25,001 bases of DNA from Sediminibacterium ginsengisoli (GTDB lineage Bacteria > Bacteroidota > Bacteroidia > Chitinophagales > Chitinophagaceae): positions 1 to 25,001 of the forward strand of contig CAMAQW010000006.1 in assembly GCA_945860335.1 (NCBI GenBank), given 5' to 3'. Under the pieces are notes generated by a model, which saw only the letters and a list, made by a program, of their open reading frames with translations, was not told where the DNA came from and did not search any database. The translations under genes and the position numbers were made by a program. Positions 17,106 to 24,362 of this stretch are shown here, one piece after another. Position 1 is the first letter of the stretch. Every line of letters begins with the position of its first letter.

Positions 17106-18194
17106 TTATTTAAGAAGTAACACCTGATCTAACAATTCAATATATTTTTGTATGCCTATTTCAATTTCTTCAACAAACACAAATTCATCTGCGCTATGAC
17201 TTCGTGCAGATTCACCAGGACCCATTTTTAAAGCCGGAAATGAAACAAGTGCTTTATCTGATGTTGTAGGCGAGCCATAAGGCTTACTACCAATGGCTAT
17301 CCCTGCTTTAACAAGCGGATGATCTAATGCAATCGCCGAAGATTGTAAACGCGTACTTCTTGGCGTTACAGTTACCGCTGCATTATTTATTTGTACGTGA
17401 AGCTCGGCTATAATTTGTTCAAATGTATAACACTCATTCACACGCACATCTACCACCAATCTACAATCGGGTGGTACAATATTATGCGCTTTATTGGTTG
17501 TTTCAATAACGGTTACCGTTTGACTTACCGGACCTAATAATTCTGAAACTTTTGAAAACCTGAAATTTTTAAAAACGTCGATAACAGGTAGCGCATTATA
17601 AATTGCATTTTGCCCTTCGCCTCTAGCTGCATGCCCTGCAATGCCTGGTACCACAACGTCTAATACCATTAAGCCACGCTCTGCTACAGCTAATTGCATA
17701 GCAGTTGGTTCGCCAATAATAGCACAATGAATAGCTGGCAAATGAGGCACCAAACTTTCAATACCATTTTTTCCAGAAATTTCTTCTTCGGCAGTGCCTG
17801 CAAAAATGATGTTGTAGGCTAAATGTTCCAGTGTGTAATAATGTAAAAAAACATGTAGTAATGATACGAGCGAAGCGCCAGCATCATTACTTCCTAATCC
17901 ATATAATTTACCCTCTTGAATAATAGGATCATACGGATCAATTGTGTAGCCCGCATTAGGCTTTACCGTATCGTGGTGAGAATTTAAAAGTATTGTTGGC
18001 TTTGTAGGATCAAAGTGTTTATTAGTAGCCCAAACATTATTGAGGTGTCTATTAGGCGTTACGCCATTATGTTGTAAGTAATCAAATAAAATTGACGCAG
18101 TGGCGTCCTCCTCTTTACTAAAAGAAGGAGCCGCGATAAGCTTTTGCAATAAAGCAATTGCAGCTGATGCGTATATATTTTTATTTGCCTCCAC
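17106..18194 (-). CDS. argE: M20-family N-acyl-amino-acid deacylase (ArgE role)
   Basis: A 362-residue zinc peptidase-like hydrolase. Metal and catalytic residues are visible: H74-x-D (HHDTV), D104 (GSNDAG), the glutamates at 136-138 (AEEEIS), E162 (GEPT) and H333 (RSHSADEF). In this operon it should remove the N-acyl group. Because the neighbouring carbamoyltransferase acts on N-acylornithine, the natural substrate is probably N-succinyl- or N-acetylcitrulline rather than acetylornithine. The sequence is close to DapE/ArgE, and only context selects the arginine role. No argJ is in the window, so a linear pathway is likely. It is 7 bp after argB. Confidence 0.88.
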   Translation of the reverse strand: MEANKNIYASAAIALLQKLIAAPSFSKEEDATASILFDYLQHNGVTPNRHLNNVWATNKHFDPTKPTILLNSHHDTVKPNAGYTIDPYDPIIQEGKLYGLGSNDAGASLVSLLHVFLHYYTLEHLAYNIIFAGTAEEEISGKNGIESLVPHLPAIHCAIIGEPTAMQLAVAERGLMVLDVVVPGIAGHAARGEGQNAIYNALPVIDVFKNFRFSKVSELLGPVSQTVTVIETTNKAHNIVPPDCRLVVDVRVNECYTFEQIIAELHVQINNAAVTVTPRSTRLQSSAIALDHPLVKAGIAIGSKPYGSPTTSDKALVSFPALKMGPGESARSHSADEFVFVEEIEIGIQKYIELLDQVLLLK

Positions 18195-18201
18195 TTAATT
18201 A

Positions 18202-18987
18202 TTAATTTTTTTGAATGGTAGTGCCGGATTTGCCAGCAATGAGTTGATCAATATCTAAAGCGTCTCCAATAATAACCCTAGTTACTCCTTTTTGTAATGC
18301 TTCAAAAGCATTGTCTAGTTTTGGAATCATTCCTTCATTAACTTGACCACTCGCTTTTAAACTGGCATAATTTTCTGGATTAATAATAGGTATAACGCTA
18401 TTACCATCCGCTATAGATGACAGTACCCCTTTTCTTTCAAAAGAATACACTAAAGATACTTCATATTTACTGCTGAGTGCCGTAGCAATGGCCTGCGCCA
18501 TAGTATCAGCATTGGTATTTAATAGTTGTCCTGCCCCATCGTGTGTAATGGGTGCCATTACAAGTGATAGACCTGCTTCTAATAATTGAACTATTTTTTC
18601 TGTGTCGACTGCGTCGATATCACCTACAAAACCATAATCGGTATTGGCATGTATTCTTTTATGCGCTCTTACAATATTTGCATCTGCACCACAAATACCA
18701 AGCGCATGCATCTTTTTTGATTGAAGCGCTGCTACAATATTTTTATTGATGTAGCCAGCATATACCATCGTTACAATTTTAAGGGTAGCAGCGTCTGTGA
18801 TTCTTCTGCCATCAACCATCTGCTGTGGTATGTTTAAATCAGCGGCCATTTTAGTGGCCAATTTACCACCACCATGAATTAAAATCTTTTTTCCCTCTAC
18901 TGCCGCATAGGCACTTAAAAAGGAAGCAAGATGTACTTCATTATCAATGATATTGCCACCAATTTTTATAATGGATATTTTTTCCAC
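18202..18987 (-). CDS. argB: N-acylglutamate kinase
   Basis: A 261-residue amino acid kinase that phosphorylates N-acetyl- or N-succinylglutamate. Motifs are IKIGGN at the N-terminus, IHGGGK, VDGRRITD, GICGADAN, and GMIPKLDNAFEAL with the conserved lysine of the phosphate site. The frame runs back to a TTG at 19038, which would overlap argF' by 49 bp. A GTG at 18987, 2 bp after the argF' stop, places the K-x-G-G strand at the usual distance and gives the normal family length, so it is chosen. Second step of the pathway. Confidence 0.93.
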   Translation of the reverse strand: MEKISIIKIGGNIIDNEVHLASFLSAYAAVEGKKILIHGGGKLATKMAADLNIPQQMVDGRRITDAATLKIVTMVYAGYINKNIVAALQSKKMHALGICGADANIVRAHKRIHANTDYGFVGDIDAVDTEKIVQLLEAGLSLVMAPITHDGAGQLLNTNADTMAQAIATALSSKYEVSLVYSFERKGVLSSIADGNSVIPIINPENYASLKASGQVNEGMIPKLDNAFEALQKGVTRVIIGDALDIDQLIAGKSGTTIQKN

Positions 18988-18989
18988 GC

Positions 18990-19955
18990 TTATTTTTTTG
19001 AAGATAAAATGGTGGATAATACCGCTTGTGCAGCCCAAACTCTGTTGCCAGCTTGTTTGGTAACTAGGCTGCTAGAGCTATCTAATATTTCATCAGAGAG
19101 TTCTACGTTTCTTCTTACGGGTAAGCAGTGCATCACTTTTGCGTTATTAGAATGCTTGAGTGTATTTGCCGTTAACATCCACGCAGGATCGGTAGAAAAA
19201 ACCTTACCATAGTCATTGTAAGAACTCCAGTTTTTTACATACACAAAATCAGCGCCTTCAAGCGCAGCAGCTTGATCGTGGGTAATGGTGGCGCCTTTTG
19301 TATAGCTTGCTGAAAGTTCATAACCTGCAGGATGCGTAACAACAACATCCGCAAAATTGGCAGCCGTTGCCCACTGTGCAAAGCTATTAGCGACACATTG
19401 TGGTAAAGCTTTTACATGTGGCGCCCAGGTTAATACCACTTTTGGTTTTTTAATAAGCTGGGTGGCAGTTATCGATTCCTGTATGGTTATTAAATCTGTT
19501 AAAGATTGAAGCGGATGCAGTGTTGCACTTTCTAGACTTACAACAGGCACGCCTGCGTATTTAATAAACTGATTGATGATTGTTTCTGCGTAATCTTCGT
19601 CTCTGTTTTGCAAAGCAGGAAAAGTGCGAATACATAAAATATCAAAGTACTGGCCCAAAATAGGTGCAGCATCTTTTACGTGTTCTACGGTTGTTCCATT
19701 CATGATAGCACCTTCTGCAAATTCTAAAGCCCAGCCTTCTTTGTCTACATTAAAAACAACTGCGTCCATACCTAAATTTTTCGCGGCTATTTGTGTACTA
19801 AGTCTTGTGCGCAAACTAGGATTTAAAAAAAGTAAACCCACCCGCTTATTGGCACCAAGCATTTTATCCATAAATGGATCTTGCTTGTATTCAAGTCCTT
19901 TATGAATGAGTGCTTGAATATCGGAAACGTCGCCTACTTGGATAAATTGTTTCAT
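18990..19955 (-). CDS. argF': N-acylornithine (probably N-succinylornithine) carbamoyltransferase
   Basis: A 321-residue transcarbamylase. The carbamoyl-phosphate motif is S47-L-R-T-R51. ATLHPLQSL, LTWAPHVKALPQ, KNWSSYNDYGKV and MHCLPVRRN mark the Bacteroidota AOTCase/SOTCase branch rather than ornithine carbamoyltransferase (which has HPTQ and HCLP with a different substrate loop). The residue that sets acyl specificity, position 90 (GTTVEHVK), is Val. In Bacteroides fragilis SOTCase it is Pro90, while in Xanthomonas AOTCase the equivalent is Glu92. A non-acidic residue here fits N-succinylornithine. Its start overlaps the argD stop by 4 bp (ATGA), indicating translational coupling. Confidence 0.93.
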   Translation of the reverse strand: MKQFIQVGDVSDIQALIHKGLEYKQDPFMDKMLGANKRVGLLFLNPSLRTRLSTQIAAKNLGMDAVVFNVDKEGWALEFAEGAIMNGTTVEHVKDAAPILGQYFDILCIRTFPALQNRDEDYAETIINQFIKYAGVPVVSLESATLHPLQSLTDLITIQESITATQLIKKPKVVLTWAPHVKALPQCVANSFAQWATAANFADVVVTHPAGYELSASYTKGATITHDQAAALEGADFVYVKNWSSYNDYGKVFSTDPAWMLTANTLKHSNNAKVMHCLPVRRNVELSDEILDSSSSLVTKQAGNRVWAAQAVLSTILSSKK

Positions 19956-21091
19956 AACAAAGATTGAATGGCTTTTTGAAGTCTATCTAAGAATATATCA
20001 ATTTCCTGTTTTGTTATAGCCAAAGAAGGAAGTAATCTGATAACGTTGGGTTTTGCTTCTCCAGTAAATACTTTAAATTCTTGTAGCAATACTTTTTTTA
20101 AATCTTTGATTTCATCCGCTACATCAAAACCTATCATGAGCCCTCTACCTCTTAGGTTTTGTAGATGCGGGATTTTTGAAAGCGCTTCAATTAAGTAAGC
20201 ACCATTACTTGATGCGGCCTCCAATAAATTTTCTTGTTCCATCACTTCAACAACAGCAAGTGCAGCTGCGCATGCCAAATGATTGCCACCAAACGTGGTA
20301 CCTAACATGCCGTATTTTGGTGCAATATGTGGGGCAATTAAAATACCACCAATGGGGAAACCGTTCCCCATACCTTTTGCCATCGAATAAATATCAGCAT
20401 CTACGCCTGCAGCGTCGTGCGCAAAAAATTGTCCCGTTCTACCATAACCGCACTGTACGCTATCCGCAATATATAAAGCGCCATGCTTGTCACACAAAGA
20501 CCTTATACTTTGTAAAAATGAATTAGATGCAACCCTAATACCACCCACACCCTGAATACCTTCTATAATAACAGCGGCAATATTATCACCCTCAGCATCA
20601 AAACAAGCCTGCAGTGCAGCCTCATCATTAAAGGGTAAGAAAATAATATTATCTGTTTCATTAACAGGCGCTACAATAGACGGGTTGTCTGTAGCAGCAA
20701 CAGCAAGTGATGTTCTTCCATGAAAAGATCCTGTAAAGGCAATAATTTTTTTACGCCCTGTTACAAAAGATGCAAGCTTTAATGCGTTTTCGTTGGCTTC
20801 GGCCCCACTGTTGCATAAAAAAAGTTGAAAATTTTCTTTGCCGCTTACTGTTCCAATTTTTTGAGCCAACTGCGTTTGAATTGGAATAATTACAGAGTTA
20901 GAATAAAAAGCAATTTGATGAAGTTGTGTTTCTATAGCTGACACCCAATATGGATGCGTATGTCCAATACTAATAACAGCGTGTCCGCCGTACATATCTA
21001 AATATTCTATTCCTTTTTCGTCCCATACATAAGAACCCTTAGCTTTTGTAATGGTGATATTATTTAGTGGATAAACGTCAAATAGTTTCAT
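19952..21091 (-). CDS. argD: N-acylornithine aminotransferase
   Basis: A 379-residue class III PLP aminotransferase, converting N-acylglutamate semialdehyde to N-acylornithine with glutamate as amino donor. CNSGAEANENALK (93-105), GSFHGRTSLA (121-130), the PLP-ring Asp D210 and the Schiff-base lysine K239 (YSMAKGMGNGFP) are all present. After D210 the sequence is DSVQCGYGRTG, where most class III enzymes have DEVQ-G; this may be typical of the Bacteroidota branch. It is cytoplasmic. It lies 2 bp after argC and overlaps argF' by 4 bp. Confidence 0.95.
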   Translation of the reverse strand: MKLFDVYPLNNITITKAKGSYVWDEKGIEYLDMYGGHAVISIGHTHPYWVSAIETQLHQIAFYSNSVIIPIQTQLAQKIGTVSGKENFQLFLCNSGAEANENALKLASFVTGRKKIIAFTGSFHGRTSLAVAATDNPSIVAPVNETDNIIFLPFNDEAALQACFDAEGDNIAAVIIEGIQGVGGIRVASNSFLQSIRSLCDKHGALYIADSVQCGYGRTGQFFAHDAAGVDADIYSMAKGMGNGFPIGGILIAPHIAPKYGMLGTTFGGNHLACAAALAVVEVMEQENLLEAASSNGAYLIEALSKIPHLQNLRGRGLMIGFDVADEIKDLKKVLLQEFKVFTGEAKPNVIRLLPSLAITKQEIDIFLDRLQKAIQSLL

Positions 21092-21093
21092 GT

Positions 21094-22095
21094 CTAAAAA
21101 AAGTTTGCTTTAAATAAAAGACCCGTTGTTTCATCTAGTCCAAAAAGTAAATTCATATTTTGAACCGCCTGTCCACTAGCGCCTTTTATTAAATTATCAA
21201 TGGCACTATGCACTACCAATTTATTGCCCTGCTTTTCAATTTGTAGTACACATTTATTGGTGTTTACTACTTGTTTTAAATGTATAGGCGTTTCAGATAC
21301 CACTACAAATGGATGAGCTGCATAATAGCTATCATACATTTCCTGAACGGCTTCTAATGGTAAACTACAATCGATAACCGAGCTAGTATAAATACCTCTT
21401 GTAAAGTCACCACGCCATGGCACAAAATGTAAACCAGGGCCTTCGCCACTTGTACTAAGTGGAGCATCTGCTTGCAACACATTGAGTGATTGCACAATTT
21501 CAAAAACGTGCTGATGATCGAGCGTTTTGTAGGCCTGAATATTATTAGCGCGCCAACTAAAATGCGAGGTTGCACTTAATGATTGCCCTGCACCGGTAGA
21601 CCCTGTAATACCTGTTGTATAAATATCTTGTAAGAGGCCTGCTTTTGCAAGTGGCAATAACGCTAACTGAATAGCCGTTGCAAAACAGCCTGGGTTGGCA
21701 ATGTTTTTTGCAGTGGTTATTTTTTCACGGTTAAGTTCAGGCAATCCATACACAAAAATTCTATCCGCAATTGTAGCATTTGCAGCAAGTCTAAAATCTT
21801 GTGATAAATCAATGATAGATACTGACGCTGCTATGTTTTGTTCAGCTAATAATTTTTTTGCCTCGTTATGTCCTACGCATAAAAACAAAACATCGATATT
21901 GTCCAAAAAAGTATTGGTAAAAATAAGGTCTGTATCACCCACTAAATCTGTGTGAACAGCAGAAATGGCCTTACCCGCATTACTACTACTATGTACAAAC
22001 GAAATATGTACTTCCGGATGATGAACAAGTATTCTTAAAAGTTCGCCACCCGTGTAACCTGCACCACCTGCTATACCAACATTTATTTTTTTCAT
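21094..22095 (-). CDS. argC: N-acyl-gamma-glutamyl-phosphate reductase
   Basis: A 333-residue NADPH-dependent reductase that turns N-acylglutamyl phosphate into the semialdehyde. The Rossmann start is GIAGGAGYTGGELL (7-20). The catalytic cysteine is C137 in NPGCFATAIQLALLPL, and TGITGSTGAGQS follows. Length fits the roughly 330-residue form of the enzyme. The start codon overlaps the argG stop (ATGA, 22092-22095). Confidence 0.96.
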   Translation of the reverse strand: MKKINVGIAGGAGYTGGELLRILVHHPEVHISFVHSSSNAGKAISAVHTDLVGDTDLIFTNTFLDNIDVLFLCVGHNEAKKLLAEQNIAASVSIIDLSQDFRLAANATIADRIFVYGLPELNREKITTAKNIANPGCFATAIQLALLPLAKAGLLQDIYTTGITGSTGAGQSLSATSHFSWRANNIQAYKTLDHQHVFEIVQSLNVLQADAPLSTSGEGPGLHFVPWRGDFTRGIYTSSVIDCSLPLEAVQEMYDSYYAAHPFVVVSETPIHLKQVVNTNKCVLQIEKQGNKLVVHSAIDNLIKGASGQAVQNMNLLFGLDETTGLLFKANFF

Positions 22096-23315
22096 GATTG
22101 GCTGTTTTTAATGCTATGGTATATAGATGTTTGGTTGCCAAATATTTTTGAAAATCCACGCACGTCTTCACCAGACCAGCCACTATTCATTTCACCATAT
22201 TTACCAAACTTGCTACTCATTAAATCAAAGGCAGATTCAATACCAATCACTGTAAAACGGTATGGATGTAATTGTAAAAACACCGTACCCGTAACATTTT
22301 CTTGTGCATTTTCTAAAAAGGCTTCTATGTCACGCATCACCGGATCCATAATTTGACCTTCATGTAGCCAGTTGCCATAAAACTGCGCTAATTGATCTTT
22401 CCAATTTAACTGCCACTTGGTTAATACATGTTTTTCAAGTGCGTGGTGTGCCTTTAAAATAACCATGGGGGCAGCTGCTTCAAAACCAACACGTCCTTTG
22501 ATCCCAATAATGGTATCACCTACATGAATATCTCTTCCAATACCATATGTACCAGCAATGGTTTGTAAATATTGAATGGCTTTTGTTGGATGATCAAAAC
22601 GTTTATCGTTGATCATAGTTAATGCACCTTTTTCAAAATGCAAACTCAGTTCTTCAGTTCCTGTTGATGTTACCTGTGTTGGCCACGCAGACTCTGGCAA
22701 CATGCCTTTGGACGTTAATGTTTCTTTACCGCCAACGCTAGTACCCCAAAGCCCTTTATTGATGGAATACGCCGCTTTTTCGAAGTTCATGGTTACACCC
22801 TTAGACTTCAAATAAGCAATTTCATCTTCCCTACTAAGTTGCATATCTCTAATGGGTGTAATGATGGTGACACCAGGAATCATGATATGAAAAACCATAT
22901 CAAAACGAACCTGATCATTACCAGCGCCTGTACTTCCATGCACCACAGCTGTCGCATTCATTTTTTTGGCGTGTTCCGCAATATGAAGGGCCTGACTCAA
23001 ACGTTCTGCGCTTACACTTAAAGGGTAAGTATTGTTTTTAAGCACATTGCCATAAATCAAATACTTGATAATGCTATCATAGTATGAGGTAACGGCATCG
23101 ATAGTGGTATGTGTTTTTACGCCTAAATTATAAGCGTGTGCTTCTATATTTTTTAATTCCTCTTCCGAAAAACCGCCGGTGTTTACAATCACACTATGTA
23201 CTTCATAGCCCTTTTCGTCTGTTAAATATTTAACGCAATAAGATGTGTCTAAACCTCCGCTAAATCCAAGTACCACTTTATCGCCGGCCTTTACTTGATG
23301 TAATTCACTTGCCAT
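22092..23315 (-). CDS. argG: argininosuccinate synthase
   Basis: A 407-residue N-type ATP pyrophosphatase that condenses citrulline and aspartate. The P-loop-like motif GFSGGLDTSYCVKYL (18-32) binds ATP. HGSTGAGNDQVRFD (about 125-138) and PIRDMQLSREDEIAYL are family blocks, and TSVGGKE and YGIGRDIHVGDTIIGIKGRVG follow. It lies 4 bp downstream of the GNAT gene and overlaps argC by 4 bp. In this operon order the second last step of the pathway is encoded before the early enzymes. Confidence 0.96.
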   Translation of the reverse strand: MASELHQVKAGDKVVLGFSGGLDTSYCVKYLTDEKGYEVHSVIVNTGGFSEEELKNIEAHAYNLGVKTHTTIDAVTSYYDSIIKYLIYGNVLKNNTYPLSVSAERLSQALHIAEHAKKMNATAVVHGSTGAGNDQVRFDMVFHIMIPGVTIITPIRDMQLSREDEIAYLKSKGVTMNFEKAAYSINKGLWGTSVGGKETLTSKGMLPESAWPTQVTSTGTEELSLHFEKGALTMINDKRFDHPTKAIQYLQTIAGTYGIGRDIHVGDTIIGIKGRVGFEAAAPMVILKAHHALEKHVLTKWQLNWKDQLAQFYGNWLHEGQIMDPVMRDIEAFLENAQENVTGTVFLQLHPYRFTVIGIESAFDLMSSKFGKYGEMNSGWSGEDVRGFSKIFGNQTSIYHSIKNSQS

Positions 23316-23319
23316 TTTA

Positions 23320-24015
23320 TTATTTTTTTTCGATTGAATTTTTTTTACTTGTATGCTTTTCTTTTTTTCTAAACCACTTCAACAAATTATTTTGCTTGAA
23401 TTTCATAAAGCGCTCATAGAGTTTAGAATTGACTTTAAATTCTGCCGACGTTTCTTGTGTTGTGTAGTGATCGGCGGGGTCATACAACATCGCTGTACAC
23501 ATACAGTTTTTCCGCTCTTTACTTTGCAAAATTTCATAGTTCACACAGCTTTTGCAACCAGCCCAAAACTCTTCATCGTCTGTTAGTTCACTGTACGTAA
23601 CAGGCTCGTAACCTAGGTCACTATTGATTTTCATGACCGCAAGACCCGTTGTTAATCCAAATATTTTTGCTGTTGGATACCGCTCTTTTGATAAATTAAA
23701 AATCGTTTGCTTGATTAATTTAGCAACACCACTTTTTCTGTGGGCGGGTGCCACAATGAGTCCACTATTGGCAACAAATGTTTCGTGCCCCCAAACTTCT
23801 ATATAGCAAAATCCAACCCAAGTACCATCCTGTTCTACGGCAATTACCGCCTTGCCCTCTTCCATTTTTTTGGCCACGTATTCGGGAGTTCTTTTGGCAA
23901 TACCAGTACCTCTGGCTTTTGCAGAAGATTCCATTTCGTCAGTAATGGTTTGAGCATATGTAACGTCGCTAGCATTTGCTACGCGAACAATTATTTTTTG
24001 TTCCAACGCCTTCAA
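23320..24015 (-). CDS. GNAT acyltransferase, candidate N-acylglutamate synthase
   Basis: A 231-residue GNAT-fold protein. The acyl-CoA pyrophosphate loop is APAHRKSGVAKLI (R93-x-x-G96-x-A98). As first gene of the arginine run in a pathway otherwise lacking step one, it probably acylates glutamate with acetyl- or succinyl-CoA. My recollection is that a related Bacteroides GNAT has been linked genetically to this step. It carries four cysteines in the pattern C154-x2-C157 ... C171-x-C173, which could bind metal. A Lys-rich tail ends it. A TAA directly precedes the TTG at 24015 and the next in-frame ATG is codon 29, inside the domain, so a non-ATG start (TTG 24015 or 24006) is required. Confidence 0.85.
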   Translation of the reverse strand: MKALEQKIIVRVANASDVTYAQTITDEMESSAKARGTGIAKRTPEYVAKKMEEGKAVIAVEQDGTWVGFCYIEVWGHETFVANSGLIVAPAHRKSGVAKLIKQTIFNLSKERYPTAKIFGLTTGLAVMKINSDLGYEPVTYSELTDDEEFWAGCKSCVNYEILQSKERKNCMCTAMLYDPADHYTTQETSAEFKVNSKLYERFMKFKQNNLLKWFRKKEKHTSKKNSIEKK

Positions 24016-24052
24016 TTAAAATTGTAGAAAAAGAAAATGAAAAATTAAACTG

Positions 24053-24148
24053 GGGATTTTTTCACTGATAGGGGCAAGTGCCAGTTGCTCGTCCTATCAG
24101 CATCCACGTCGCGATCTGACCACAAGCCTAGCCACAGAAACAAATCCC
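24053..24148 (-). promoter_or_regulatory. nested stem-loop leader upstream of the arginine run
   Basis: GGGATTT and AAATCCC (24142-24148 and 24053-24059) form a 7-bp outer pairing. Inside it, CTGATAGG/CCTATCAG (24065-24072 with 24093-24100) forms a perfect 8-bp stem with an inner AA/TT-GC extension (73-77 with 85-89; one of these pairs is G-U on the plus strand and A-C on the minus strand). Closer to the gene, TGAAAAAAT and ATTTTTCA (around 24063-24036) can form an alternative AT-rich hairpin that competes with the outer pairing and is followed by a T-rich tract. Orientation is taken as minus because the region lies 38 nt upstream of the arginine operon. The single G-U pair argues weakly for the other strand. 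No known RNA family is recognised. Confidence 0.5.
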
Positions 24149-24207
24149 AAACAGTTAATGGTTGGGAGGTATATTGAGTTTCCATATTGAAATGCTGTTT
24201 TCACCAT
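24097..24207 (-). CDS. possible 36-residue Arg-rich leader peptide
   Basis: ATG at 24207 opens 36 codons ending in TGA at 24099-24097. The last part reads VARLVVRSRRGC, with Arg codons AGG, AGA, CGA and CGT, so four of the final ten residues before the terminal Gly-Cys are Arg. The stop codon sits inside the left arm of the CTGATAGG hairpin. A stalled ribosome at the Arg codons would therefore control whether that hairpin and the outer pairing form. This is the layout of an attenuation leader peptide. It is short enough to be chance, and there is no Shine-Dalgarno sequence to help. Confidence 0.35.
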   Translation of the reverse strand: MVKTAFQYGNSIYLPTINCLGFVSVARLVVRSRRGC

Positions 24208-24232
24208 TGGGTATACTGTGCTTTTGAAGGTG

Positions 24233-24261
24233 TAAAAATAGGTTAGTTTGCAGTAAAACAG
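24233..24261 (-). promoter_or_regulatory. weak candidate promoter for the arginine run
   Basis: On the minus strand TATTTTTA (24240-24233) matches five of the six fixed bases of TAnnTTTG. CTG at 24261-24259, 18 bp upstream, stands where TTG is expected. Transcription would begin near 24226, about 19 nt before the leader ORF. Only a pattern match, and imperfect at both elements. Confidence 0.25.
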
Positions 24262-24310
24262 GGGGTTTTCCACAAAAAATCCTCATTTTTACTAACAGTT
24301 GTAAGCATTA

Positions 24311-24343
24311 AAAAAGGCTACCCGGTTTAGGAGTAGCCTTTTT
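24311..24343 (-). terminator. intrinsic terminator of the outer-membrane barrel gene
   Basis: AAAAAGGCTAC (24311-24321) pairs with GTAGCCTTTTT (24333-24343) around an 11-nt loop that can add CC/GG. The stem has a GC-rich core with T-runs on both outer sides, so it could act in both directions. It lies 20 bp past the stop codon of the gene at 24363. Confidence 0.85.
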
Positions 24344-24362
24344 AGAAATTAACTGGTTGATT

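Larger units (their letters stand above)
24016..24362. other. non-coding region: arginine leader plus terminator of the barrel gene
   Basis: This 347-bp stretch has no ORF of ordinary gene length. From right to left it holds the intrinsic terminator of the outer-membrane gene, a weak candidate promoter, a 36-codon Arg-ending ORF, a set of nested inverted repeats, and a T-rich tract before the GNAT start. It is clearly richer in secondary structure than any other intergenic gap here. No tRNA, no SRP-type GGAA motif and no recognised riboswitch consensus was found. Confidence 0.7.

Noticed and set aside
18988..19038. Long N-terminal extension of argB from TTG 19038
   Set aside because: It would overlap argF' by 49 bp and add residues not found in the family. 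The GTG at 18987 gives the normal length.
18990..19955. Ordinary ornithine carbamoyltransferase
   Set aside because: The 80s-90s loop, ATLHPLQSL and KNWSSYNDYG segments belong to the N-acylornithine carbamoyltransferase branch.
24070..24090. Sigma-54 promoter-like TGGCAC and TTGC on the minus strand
   Set aside because: The two half elements are adjacent with no 5-bp spacer, so they cannot form a -24/-12 promoter, and both lie inside the hairpin.
24053..24148. SRP RNA, 6S RNA, tmRNA or a known riboswitch in the structured intergenic region
   Set aside because: The minus strand has GGTCAG but not the SRP GGAA tetraloop and AGCAGCC core. No tmRNA tag or 3' tRNA-like end is present, and no TPP, SAM, cobalamin or T-box consensus could be matched. 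A Bacteroidota 6S-like RNA cannot be excluded by eye but lacks support.
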